DNA from: Solirubrobacteraceae bacterium
Lineage (GTDB): Bacteria; Actinomycetota; Thermoleophilia; Solirubrobacterales; Solirubrobacteraceae
NCBI GenBank assembly: GCA_025451035.1
Contig: JANWLE010000076.1
Span: forward strand, 1 to 64,000
Reading direction: 5' to 3'
Length of the DNA: 64,000 bases
The notes below the pieces were generated by a model, which was not told where the DNA came from, made no database searches, and saw only the letters and a list, made by a program, of their open reading frames with translations. Below are positions 50,782-58,880 of this stretch, piece by piece. A program made the position numbers and the translations under genes. The first letter of the stretch is position 1, and each line of letters begins with the position of its first letter.

Positions 50782-51947
50782 CAGCTCTGCCCTCCGTTGT
50801 TGCTCTGCTCGGCGGCGAGCGCCACGACCTTTTCGGCTGCCTCGTTCATCGTCCGTGCCGCGTGCACGTTAGCCAGCGCGGCGTTCTGCAGCAGCTCGCG
50901 TCCCTGAACGTCGTTGGTACCGTCCAGGCGCACCACAAACGGAACCCGCGGTTTGATCTCGCCGAAGGCGGCGATGAGGCCGTTGGCGACCTCGTCGCAG
51001 CGGGTGATGCCGCCGAAGATGTTGAACAGCACGGCCCTGACCCTGTCGTTGGCGAGGATCAGCTCCACCGCTTGCTTGATCTTGGCAGCGTCGGAGCCGC
51101 CGCCGGCGTCCAGGAAGTTGGCCGGCGAGCCGCCCGCCTGCGCGACCACGTCAAGCGTGCTCATCACCAGGCCGGCGCCGTTGCCGAGGATGCCGATGTC
51201 GCCGTCCAGCGCGACATACTGCAGGCCCTGTTCGCTGGCTCGCCGCTCGATCGGGTCCTGGTTCTCCTTGTCGGAGAGGTCCTGGTTCTCGGCGTGGCGG
51301 TAGAGCGCGTTGCCGTCCAGTGAGACCTTCGCGTCAAGCGCCTTGACCTTGCGCTCGGGAGTGACGATCAAGGGGTTGATCTCGGCCAGCGTGGCGTCCT
51401 CGGCGCTCCACACCTCGTAGAGCCCGAGGAGCGCATCGGCGACGCCCTCGCGTACGTCCTCGTCGGCGCCGCCGTCGGCCGCGATCCGCAGCGCCTGCTC
51501 GCGCGAGAGGCCCTCGAGCGGATCGACGTGCTGGCGCACCAGCTTCTCCGGGCTCTCCTCCGCGACCTGCTCGATCTCGACGCCCCCCTCGACGCTGAAG
51601 ATCACCAGCGGCAGCTTCGCGGAGCGGTCCAGCAGCACCGACGCGTAGTACTCGCTGGCGATATCCGAGGCGTGCTCGATCCACAGCGTTCGCACCACAT
51701 GACCGCGGATGTCCATGCCGAGGATGTTGGTGGCGTGCTCGCGAACCTGCGCCTCGTTGTCGGCCAGCTTCACCCCGCCCGCCTTGCCGCGACCGCCGAT
51801 CAACACCTGCGCCTTGACGACGACGGGGTAGCCGATGCGGTTCGCCGCCGCGACGGCCTCCTCGACGGTCTCGACCGCCTCCCCGGCGGAGACCTCCAGT
51901 CCGTGCCGGGCGAACAGCTGCTTGCCTTGATACTCCAGCAGATCCAT
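50781..51947 (-). CDS. sucC: Succinate-CoA ligase, beta subunit
   Basis: A 388-residue ATP-grasp subunit of succinyl-CoA synthetase. It begins MDLLEYQGKQLFARHGL, with nucleotide-binding VKAQVLIGGRGKAGGVKLA and the C-terminal LDAGGGSDAAKI and NIFGGITRCDEVANG. It is first in the sucCD operon and divergent from a haloacid dehalogenase gene. Nucleotide specificity (ATP or GTP) is not obvious from the sequence. Confidence 0.97.
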   Translation of the reverse strand: MDLLEYQGKQLFARHGLEVSAGEAVETVEEAVAAANRIGYPVVVKAQVLIGGRGKAGGVKLADNEAQVREHATNILGMDIRGHVVRTLWIEHASDIASEYYASVLLDRSAKLPLVIFSVEGGVEIEQVAEESPEKLVRQHVDPLEGLSREQALRIAADGGADEDVREGVADALLGLYEVWSAEDATLAEINPLIVTPERKVKALDAKVSLDGNALYRHAENQDLSDKENQDPIERRASEQGLQYVALDGDIGILGNGAGLVMSTLDVVAQAGGSPANFLDAGGGSDAAKIKQAVELILANDRVRAVLFNIFGGITRCDEVANGLIAAFGEIKPRVPFVVRLDGTNDVQGRELLQNAALANVHAARTMNEAAEKVVALAAEQSNNGGQS

Positions 51948-52005
51948 ATGCGGGCCGGGACTCTAACCTAAATGGGTCGCAGAGCGCGGGGAGGGGCGCG
52001 CAGGG

Positions 52006-52011
52006 CATAAT
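52006..52011 (+). promoter_or_regulatory. -10 for leaderless transcription of the dehalogenase gene
   Basis: CATAAT, five of six matches to the -10 consensus, ends eight bases before ATG 52020. A ribosome site is absent, so a leaderless transcript is likely. Confidence 0.45.
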
Positions 52012-52019
52012 TGGCGCCG

Positions 52020-52700
52020 ATGCCCCTGCCAAAGAACCTCAACTTCGTCACCTTCGACGTCTACGGCACCCTGATCGACTGGGAGACCGGTATCTACGAG
52101 GCGTTCGCCAAGGAGGCTGCGCGCGACGGGATTACCATCGACCGTGCCGAGCTGATCCCGATGTTCCACGAGGTCTCCCGTGGGGTGGAGGCCGGTTCCT
52201 ACGAGCTGTACGCGGAGGTGCTCAGACGGACCGCGATCGAGATCGCCAAGCGTCTGGAGTGGCCGCTAGAACCGTCCCGCTCGAGCTTCCTGCCGGACTC
52301 GGTGCAGCGCTGGCAGCCGTTCAAGGAGACCAACGCGCAACTGCAGAAGCTCGCCAAGAAAAACAAGCTAGGGCTACTCTCGAACATCGACGACAAGCTG
52401 CTGGGCCAGACCCGGCGGCACCTGTCCGTGGACTTCGACCTGGTCGTGACCGCGCAGCAGGTCCGCTCCTACAAGCCAGACCTGGCTCATTTCACCGAGT
52501 GCGCGCGGCGCGTTGGCGGCAAGAAAGGCTGGGTTCACGTAGCCGCCAGCCACTACCACGACGTGGCTCCCTGCATCAAGCAGCGGGTGCCTGTGATCTG
52601 GGTCAACCGCAACAAAGAGACCCTCGAATCCTCGCAGAAGAAGCCGACCGCGGAGGTCACGAACCTGCGCGAGGTGCTCAAGCTGCTGGAAAGCTCCTAG
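52020..52700 (+). CDS. Haloacid dehalogenase type II (HAD family)
   Basis: A 226-residue HAD hydrolase. The nucleophile segment is VTFDVYGTLIDW, the serine motif is LLSNIDD, and the lysine is in SYKPDLAHF, with HVAASHYHD as the distal acid region. This pattern is that of type II L-2-haloacid dehalogenases, but many members act on unknown substrates. Start at ATG 52020. It is followed after 21 bases by a metallo-hydrolase gene on the same strand, probably co-transcribed. Confidence 0.88.
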   Translation: MPLPKNLNFVTFDVYGTLIDWETGIYEAFAKEAARDGITIDRAELIPMFHEVSRGVEAGSYELYAEVLRRTAIEIAKRLEWPLEPSRSSFLPDSVQRWQPFKETNAQLQKLAKKNKLGLLSNIDDKLLGQTRRHLSVDFDLVVTAQQVRSYKPDLAHFTECARRVGGKKGWVHVAASHYHDVAPCIKQRVPVIWVNRNKETLESSQKKPTAEVTNLREVLKLLESS

Positions 52701-52721
52701 CGTCGCGGGGTTCACAGAGCG

Positions 52722-53495
52722 GTGAGAGTTCTCGCCCTGCACCCCGACGTGATCCTGCTCTCGAGCAACATCTGGCAGACCAATTGCGTGGTCATCCGCG
52801 GCGGGGATGAGTGCTTCGTCGTGGACTCGCCGGTCTTGCCGGACGAGCTCGAGGCGCTGCCGTCGTTGCTCGAGCAGTCGGGTTTCTCGCTCAGCGGCCT
52901 GCTCGCCACCCACGCCGACTGGGATCACCTGCTGGGACGCCTGGCCTTCCCCGGCGCGGCGCTCGGCTGCGCCGAGACGACCGCCGCGCGTTTGCGCGCC
53001 GAGCCCGGGCAGGCGCAGCGCGAGTTGCGCGCCTTCGACGAGGCCCATTACATCAAGCGAGCGCGCCCATTGACGCTCGGCTCAGTGCAGGCGCTGCCGG
53101 TCCCCGGGCAGTGCGAGATAGGGCCCCACGAGGTGGGCCTGCTCGCCGCCGAAGGCCACACCGCCGACGGTATGGCGATCCACGTGCCGTGGGCGCAGAT
53201 ACTCATCTGCGGGGACTATCTGTCCGAGGTCGAGATCCCGGTGTTGGGCGAGGGCGGCTCGCCGGAGGCCTACGCCGCCACCTTGGAGCGCCTGCGCCCG
53301 CTGGTGGCGCAGGCGCAGTTCGTCGTGTCCGGTCACGGGCCGGTGCTCGGCTCAGAGCAGGCGCTGTCGGTGCTGGATGAGGATCTAGCCTATTTGGAAG
53401 CGCTGAGCGCGCTTGGCGCGAGCGCGGAGTTGCCTGATGGGCGCCGCAGCAAGGCTCAGCGAACGATTCACGCCGAGAACCTCGCTCGCATTTAG
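52722..53495 (+). CDS. MBL-fold metallo-hydrolase
   Basis: A 257-residue metallo-beta-lactamase-fold enzyme. The metal motif reads THADWDHLLG (HxDxDH variant), followed by GHTADGMAIHV, CGDYLSE and SGHGPVLG. Members include glyoxalase II-like thioesterases and detoxifying hydrolases; the substrate is unknown here. The start is GTG 52722, 21 bases after the dehalogenase stop. The 162-base spacer after it holds no convincing gene. Confidence 0.87.
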   Translation: MRVLALHPDVILLSSNIWQTNCVVIRGGDECFVVDSPVLPDELEALPSLLEQSGFSLSGLLATHADWDHLLGRLAFPGAALGCAETTAARLRAEPGQAQRELRAFDEAHYIKRARPLTLGSVQALPVPGQCEIGPHEVGLLAAEGHTADGMAIHVPWAQILICGDYLSEVEIPVLGEGGSPEAYAATLERLRPLVAQAQFVVSGHGPVLGSEQALSVLDEDLAYLEALSALGASAELPDGRRSKAQRTIHAENLARI

Positions 53496-53657
53496 GTGTG
53501 TTGCCTCAGAGATCAAGCAGGAATCGCAACACGCGCTCGATCTGGTAGGTGATCTCGTCCTCTACGGCTCCAAGTCGTCTGATCAGGCGCTGCACAACAG
53601 CGCCTCGGGATTATCTTGGCCGGAGCTGCGCCGGACTGCTCGCGCGCGCGAGCGTGA

Positions 53658-54122
53658 CTAGCCGTCGTTGCGGCGCACGTACCAGTTCACCGTCATCTCG
53701 GCGGCGACGTTCCCCTCGGCGTCGGTCATCTCCACCTCGATCGGGAAGCGGACGCGGCCCTCGTCGTTCAGCTTGACCTTCAGCGCCTCGGCGTCCTCGC
53801 CGAAGCGGGCGGTGGCGGCGATCTCGCCCTTGGCGAGCTTCTTGTAGGCGATCTGCGCAGACTCCGCAAGCGGGGTGATCTCGCCCATGACGTCCAGGAA
53901 TGCCCCCACGAACGCCGCCCCCGAGGCGGCCTCCCCCGCGGAGAACAGGCCGCCCGCGTGCTGGGAGCCGACGTGGTTGAACAGCTTCTCGTCGTCAGGG
54001 AGGCGCACCGTGCCGCTGTCGGGCGCCACCGAAGTCGTCTCCAGGCCCAGATGCACGTTGAATGGGATTGCCTGGCTGAGGCCGGCGGCCACGGCGTCGT
54101 AGTCGACACTCGACATGCTCAT
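53658..54122 (-). CDS. Hotdog-fold protein (DUF4442-like thioesterase)
   Basis: A 154-residue single-domain hotdog protein related to YiiD/DUF4442 thioesterases. The segment FNHVGSQHAGGLFSAGEAASGAAF holds the region where such enzymes bind the acyl-CoA; the family core continues through ARFGEDAEALKVKLNDEGRVRFPIEVEMTDAEGNVAAEMTVNWYVRR. ATG 54122 overlaps the carboxylase stop (ATGA), so it is co-translated with the biotin-dependent carboxylase alpha subunit. This context suggests acyl-CoA metabolism. Confidence 0.87.
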   Translation of the reverse strand: MSMSSVDYDAVAAGLSQAIPFNVHLGLETTSVAPDSGTVRLPDDEKLFNHVGSQHAGGLFSAGEAASGAAFVGAFLDVMGEITPLAESAQIAYKKLAKGEIAATARFGEDAEALKVKLNDEGRVRFPIEVEMTDAEGNVAAEMTVNWYVRRNDG

Positions 54123-55915
54123 TCCTCGGCGCTCTTGATGGTGGCGATCGGCGCGCCGGCGGCGATCGGCGATCCCTCGGAGATCGGTAGCGCCGTGATC
54201 ACCCCCGCCTTGTGTGCGGTGATCTCGTTCTCCATCTTCATGGCCTCGATGATGCACAGCAGCTGACCCTCGCTGACGGCGTCGCCCTCTTTGACCAAGA
54301 CCTTCCACATGTTGCCCTGCAGCGGCGACTCCAGCGTGTCGGGGCCGCCACCGGCCGCGGACTTGCGCTCCGAGCGCTTGGCGCGCGGCGCGGCAGCTGA
54401 GCCGTTCATCGCCGCGCCTTGAGCGGAGGATGCGAACGCGGCGGTGGGCGGGCCGATCACCCTGACGTCAAAGCGCTTACCGGAGACCTCCACGGTGTAT
54501 GTCTGCTCGACCTTCTCGTCCTCGCCCTGCTCGCTCGCCTTGGGTGGGGTCTCGAAGGCGAGCGTCTTCAGCCACGCCTTGTCCTCGAGCAGACCCCGGC
54601 AGGTCTCGCCTTTGGCCCACTGCTCCGTGGAGAGCAGCGCCTTGTGGAACGGGATCAGTGTCTTCAGGCCCTCGATCTCGTATTCGTCGAGCGCCCTCAG
54701 CATGCGCTTGGTTGCCTGCGCTCGGTCCGCGTCCCACACGATCAGCTTCGCGACCATCGGGTCGTACATCGGCGATACTTCGCCGCCCTCACCCACGCCG
54801 GAGTCGACCCTCACGCCGGGGCCTTTGGGCTCGGAGTAGGCGCCGATCTTGCCCGGGGCAGGCGCGAAATTCTTGGAGGCGTCCTCGGCGTTGATGCGGC
54901 ACTCGATCGCGTGGCCGCGCAAATGGATGTCCTGTTGGCGGTGGGAGAGCGGCTCGCCGGCGGCCGCGCGGATTCCCTCCTTGACGATGTCCACGCCGGT
55001 CGTCATCTCGGTCACGCAGTGCTCGACCTGCACGCGCGTGTTCATCTCCAGGAAGAAGTACTCGCCGTCCTGCAACAGGCCCTCGATCGTGCCGGCGCCG
55101 ACATAGCCGACGGCACGCGCCGCCTCCACGCCGATCTCGCCGATGCGCGCACGCATCGCCTCGTCGACGATCCACTCGGGCGCCGGGGACTCCTCGATCA
55201 CCTTCTGGTGGCGGCGTTGGATCGAGCAGTCGCGCTCGCCGAGATGGATCACGTTGCCGTGGCGGTCAGCGAGAACCTGCACCTCGACGTGACGGGGGTC
55301 AGGCAGGTAGCGCTCCAGGTAGACGGTCGGGTCCGAGAAGAACTTTTCGCCCTCGCGGCTGGCGCCCTCGAACGCGCCCTCGAGGTCCGCCTCGGCCAGG
55401 GCGACCCTGAAGCCCTTGCCTCCGCCGCCACCGGCGGCCTTGACGGCAACCGGGAAGCCGATCTCGCCCTTGGCGATCTTCAACGCGTCCTTGACGGTCT
55501 TCACCGGCTCGGTCGTGCCCGGCACGATCGGAACGCCGGCGGCCTGCATCAGCTCCCGCGCCTTGGTCTTCGAGCCCATCGCCTCGATCGCGCTCGGCGG
55601 TGGCCCGATGAAGACCAGCCCCGAGTCCTCGCACGCCTGCGCGAATGGGGCGTTCTCAGCCAGGAAGCCGTAGCCAGGATGGATCGCCTCCGCGCCCGAG
55701 CGCTTGGCCGCGTCGATGATCTTCTCGACGTTCAGGTAGTTCTCCGCGGCGGGGCCGTCGCCGAGGTTGTAGGCCTCTTCGGCGCGCCCTGCGTGCAGCG
55801 CGTCACGGTCCTGCTCGGAGTACACCGCGACAGAGGCGATGCCCATCTCCTCAAGCGCCCGGAAGATGCGTACGGCGATCTCGCCGCGGTTGGCTACAAG
55901 GACCTTCTTGAACAT
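54119..55915 (-). CDS. accA: Acyl-CoA carboxylase alpha subunit (biotin carboxylase + BCCP)
   Basis: A 598-residue fused alpha chain of acetyl/propionyl-CoA carboxylase. Residues 1-450 are an ATP-grasp biotin carboxylase (KVLVANRGEIAVRIFRAL, AAGGGGGKGFRV, EMNTRVQVEH). The C-terminal biotinyl domain ends with CIIEAMKMENEITAHKAG, the lysine in EAMKMEN carrying biotin. It carboxylates biotin for the beta subunit, which is not in this window. It is the actinobacterial AccA3-type architecture. Co-translated with the hotdog protein downstream. A possible epsilon subunit fragment lies at the right end of the window. Confidence 0.95.
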   Translation of the reverse strand: MFKKVLVANRGEIAVRIFRALEEMGIASVAVYSEQDRDALHAGRAEEAYNLGDGPAAENYLNVEKIIDAAKRSGAEAIHPGYGFLAENAPFAQACEDSGLVFIGPPPSAIEAMGSKTKARELMQAAGVPIVPGTTEPVKTVKDALKIAKGEIGFPVAVKAAGGGGGKGFRVALAEADLEGAFEGASREGEKFFSDPTVYLERYLPDPRHVEVQVLADRHGNVIHLGERDCSIQRRHQKVIEESPAPEWIVDEAMRARIGEIGVEAARAVGYVGAGTIEGLLQDGEYFFLEMNTRVQVEHCVTEMTTGVDIVKEGIRAAAGEPLSHRQQDIHLRGHAIECRINAEDASKNFAPAPGKIGAYSEPKGPGVRVDSGVGEGGEVSPMYDPMVAKLIVWDADRAQATKRMLRALDEYEIEGLKTLIPFHKALLSTEQWAKGETCRGLLEDKAWLKTLAFETPPKASEQGEDEKVEQTYTVEVSGKRFDVRVIGPPTAAFASSAQGAAMNGSAAAPRAKRSERKSAAGGGPDTLESPLQGNMWKVLVKEGDAVSEGQLLCIIEAMKMENEITAHKAGVITALPISEGSPIAAGAPIATIKSAEE

Positions 55916-56032
55916 GGGCAGGGAACCTTAGTCAATGGCGTCGCCGATGGTCTCGCTGGCCGACGAGCGGGGTGGGCAAGCCGATTCGCGGCCAAGCCCG
56001 GGCGCGCCGGCCGCCGGCGCGACGCCCGAGCC

Positions 56033-56581
56033 CTACACGTCACGGTGGGCGGAATGCGTGCCGGGCGCCAGTCCGAGCTGTGCGCCTACGCGCTGAAGCG
56101 CGTCGAGCAGGCGCACCCGCTCGGATTCCTCGAGCTGCGCGCACAGATGATTCTCCAGCTGGCTGGCGAGCCTGAACGCGGCGGCCAGCAGCTCACGGCC
56201 CTGCTCTGTCAAATAGAGCGCGCGGGCGCGGCGGTCGGCGGGGTTTGCTCGCCGCTCGATCAGGCCGCGCTGCTCCAGTGCGTCGAGGAGGGCGACCATT
56301 CGGCTGGCGGGGATCTGCAGGCGCTCGCCGATAGCCTGCTGGGAGGCGCCCTCGGCTGGCGCGATCGCGCGCAGCAGGGCGAAGTCGCGTGGCTCTAGGC
56401 ACAGCGGTGCGAGCGTGGCATGAAACTCGCGGGCGACGGCGTGACCAAGGCTCGACAGCACGAAGCCGACCGACTGACTGGGGGAGCTCACAGCGGCGGA
56501 CGCGGCCGGCGAGACGACCGATGAGTTAACCGGCGCGGCATCGTCTACACCGGCGAGAGAGGCCGTGGGTGCGTTCTTCAT
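56033..56581 (-). CDS. MarR family transcriptional regulator
   Basis: A 182-residue regulator with an N-terminal unstructured segment (about 1-35) and a MarR winged helix (about 40-170): FVLSSLGHAVAREFHATLAPLCLEPRDFALLRAI, QQAIGERLQIPASRMVALLDALEQRGLIERRANPADRRARALYLTEQG. ATG 56581 is chosen over upstream codons because the farther frame runs into the divergent MMPL gene. It is divergent from the MMPL transporter with an AT-rich 115-base intergenic region containing a long-spaced inverted repeat, a usual efflux-regulator layout. Confidence 0.88.
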   Translation of the reverse strand: MKNAPTASLAGVDDAAPVNSSVVSPAASAAVSSPSQSVGFVLSSLGHAVAREFHATLAPLCLEPRDFALLRAIAPAEGASQQAIGERLQIPASRMVALLDALEQRGLIERRANPADRRARALYLTEQGRELLAAAFRLASQLENHLCAQLEESERVRLLDALQRVGAQLGLAPGTHSAHRDV

Positions 56582-56605
56582 CTGCAAAATAACTATACCG
56601 CCATA

Positions 56606-56644
56606 AATGATTCGTGATATAAACCATTCAGTTTTGGAATCATT
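56606..56644. promoter_or_regulatory. Inverted repeat in the marR-mmpL intergenic region
   Basis: AATGATTC (56606-56613) and its complement GAATCATT (56637-56644) have 31 bases between their centres, about three helical turns. The surrounding region is the AT-rich promoter zone for both divergent genes. It may be the MarR operator. Confidence 0.45.
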
Positions 56645-56695
56645 GCTCGCTGTTGGGGCCGCCTGACCACGAGCAAGGACCCCAAGGAGGCTCCG

Positions 56696-58876
56696 ATGTC
56701 CGCAAGCCACAGCCAATCGACGCCCAACCGGCTCGCGCCGATAGCCACCGGGACGATCTCGCGCCTGGCGCGCTGGGTGCTCGCCCACCGACGAATCGTG
56801 ATCGCTATCTGGGTCCTCGTCTTCGTCGTCGGCGGCATGGGCGCCGGCAGCGTTTCAAAACGGCTCTCGTTCAATTTCGCGCTGCCCGGACAGCCAGGCT
56901 ACGAGACGGCCAAGCAGATCTCTCACACCTACGGCAACGGCGGCGAAAGCCCATCATCAGTGGTGGTCGTGACGGCTCCGGCTGGTCGCACCATCGCCGC
57001 GGAGCGGACGCAAATCGCCGCCGCGTTCACACGCGCGCGCGTCAGCGTGCCACGCGTGCGCATCGTCGACTACGGCGCGACCGGCGACCAGCGCTTCCTC
57101 ACGCGCGACGGGCGCTCGACGTACGCGATCGTGTTCACGCCGGTGGAGAAGACGTTCGGCGCGCCGAAGGTCCCGCAGCGGGTCACGCGCGCCGTCGCCT
57201 CGGCATTGCCCGGCTTGCAGGTGCAGCTCACCGGTCTCGCTCAGCTCGCCAATAGCGGCTCCGAAAAAGGACCCGGCGTGTTCGTGGAGACGCTGATCGG
57301 CGGCGCCGGCGCGCTGGTCGTCCTGGCGTTCGTGTTCGCCTCGCTACTGGCGCTCGTGCCGCTCCTGATCGCGGCGGTGTCGATCCTGACGACGCTGCTT
57401 CTCGTGCTGGCGCTGACGTATGTCGTCGAAGTTTCCTTCGTCGTGCAATTCCTCGTCTCGCTCGTGGGCCTCGGCGTGGCGATCGACTACTCGCTGCTGA
57501 TCGTCACCCGTTGGCGCGAGGAGCGCGACCACGGTCGCGAGAACAGCGAGGCGGTGGTGGCGGCGATGGCGACCGCCGGGCGCGCCGTGCTGCTGTCGGG
57601 GCTGACTGTGGCGATCGGGCTATTGGCTCTGGTTGTACTGCCGGTGCCGGGGCTGCGCAGCGTCGGCTATGGCGGCATGCTGATCCCCGTCATCTCCACC
57701 GCGGTGGCGCTGACGCTGTTGCCGGCGATGCTGGGCGGCATCGGCCCGCGAGTGGACTGGCCAAAGCTGCGCCACGAGGCCCAGGCCAGCCGCGGTTGGA
57801 CCGCCTGGACGCGGGCGATCGTACGCCGTCGCGGCGTGGCGGCCGGGGTCGCGGTGGTGGCGCTGGCGCTACTGATCGTGCCGCTGTTCAGCCTCACGAC
57901 GGGGCAGACGAGCGCGAGCGCTCTGGCTAAGAACGGGACCGCGCGCGAAGCGTACGACCGGTTGCTCGCCGGCGGCGTGTCAAGCGGTGTGCTGACGCCG
58001 ATGGAAGTGCTCGCCCACTCAGACGAAGTGCAAGTGGTGCGCGAACGCTTGGCCGCGGTCCCAGGGGTCATCGACGTCGCCGCCTCGCGCGCTGGCGACT
58101 CAATCCGCGACGGCACGACCGTGCTGCTCGCGATCCCGGCCGTCCAGACCGACAACTCGACCACGCTTGCGCCGGTGCGTGCCGCACGCGGCGCCCTCAA
58201 GGGCGAGCCGGGCGCGATCGGGGTGGCCGGCGAGGGCGCCATCGAGCTCGACTATCAGCACGCGGTGTTCGGAAACTTTCCGCTGATGTTCGCGATCGTC
58301 GCGCTGCTCACGATTGCGCTGCTCACGCGCGCCTTCCGTTCGCTAGTGCTGGCGGTCAAGGCGGTGCTGCTGAACCTGATCTCGATGGGCGCGGCCTTCG
58401 GCCTGATGACGTGGTTCTGGCAGGAAGGGCACGGCTCGAACGCCGTGTTCGGCATCCCGGCGACGGGGGCGATCGCTTTCTGGATCCCGCTGATGGTGTT
58501 CGCGTTCCTGTTCGGCCTGTCCATGGACTACGAGGTCTTCATCCTCGCCCGCGTGCGCGAGGAGTACGACCGCACCGCCAGCACCGACGGCGCCGTGGTC
58601 GAGGGGCTCGGCCGTACAGGCCGGCTGGTCACGAGCGCCGCGCTGATCCTGTTCCTGGCGTTCGCCTCGCTGGCCTCCGCGCCGAGCACCGAAATCAAGG
58701 TTCTGGCCACCGGGCTCGGCTTCGGCATCCTGCTCGACGCAACCATAATCCGCGCGCTGCTGCTGCCGGCGCTCGTGTCGTTGCTGGGCAGCTGGAACTG
58801 GTGGCTGCCGCGGCCGGTGGCGCGGGCGCTGCGTATCCCGCATGTGCCGCGGACAGTGGCGGAGGGGGCGCAGTAG
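56696..58876 (+). CDS. MMPL family RND-type transporter
   Basis: A 726-residue inner-membrane exporter of the mycobacterial MmpL/actinorhodin-transporter class, with about 12 transmembrane helices and two large extracytoplasmic loops (about 60-180 and 390-500). MMPL signatures include GLGVAIDYSLLIVTRWREE and GLSMDYEVFILARVREEYDR, the conserved Asp in DYS and DYE relaying protons. ATG 56696 has AAGGAGG upstream. The substrate is unknown: lipid, antibiotic or siderophore. The divergent MarR regulator probably controls it. Convergent with cysN, only 4 bases apart. Confidence 0.93.
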   Translation: MSASHSQSTPNRLAPIATGTISRLARWVLAHRRIVIAIWVLVFVVGGMGAGSVSKRLSFNFALPGQPGYETAKQISHTYGNGGESPSSVVVVTAPAGRTIAAERTQIAAAFTRARVSVPRVRIVDYGATGDQRFLTRDGRSTYAIVFTPVEKTFGAPKVPQRVTRAVASALPGLQVQLTGLAQLANSGSEKGPGVFVETLIGGAGALVVLAFVFASLLALVPLLIAAVSILTTLLLVLALTYVVEVSFVVQFLVSLVGLGVAIDYSLLIVTRWREERDHGRENSEAVVAAMATAGRAVLLSGLTVAIGLLALVVLPVPGLRSVGYGGMLIPVISTAVALTLLPAMLGGIGPRVDWPKLRHEAQASRGWTAWTRAIVRRRGVAAGVAVVALALLIVPLFSLTTGQTSASALAKNGTAREAYDRLLAGGVSSGVLTPMEVLAHSDEVQVVRERLAAVPGVIDVAASRAGDSIRDGTTVLLAIPAVQTDNSTTLAPVRAARGALKGEPGAIGVAGEGAIELDYQHAVFGNFPLMFAIVALLTIALLTRAFRSLVLAVKAVLLNLISMGAAFGLMTWFWQEGHGSNAVFGIPATGAIAFWIPLMVFAFLFGLSMDYEVFILARVREEYDRTASTDGAVVEGLGRTGRLVTSAALILFLAFASLASAPSTEIKVLATGLGFGILLDATIIRALLLPALVSLLGSWNWWLPRPVARALRIPHVPRTVAEGAQ

Positions 58877-58880
58877 TCGG

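Noticed and set aside
53413..53661. 82-codon plus-strand frame after the metallo-hydrolase
   Set aside because: It overlaps the end of the metallo-hydrolase in another frame, has no ribosome site and no recognisable protein.
54419..56398. 659-codon plus-strand open frame opposite the carboxylase and marR genes
   Set aside because: It crosses two well-supported minus-strand genes and shows no domain.
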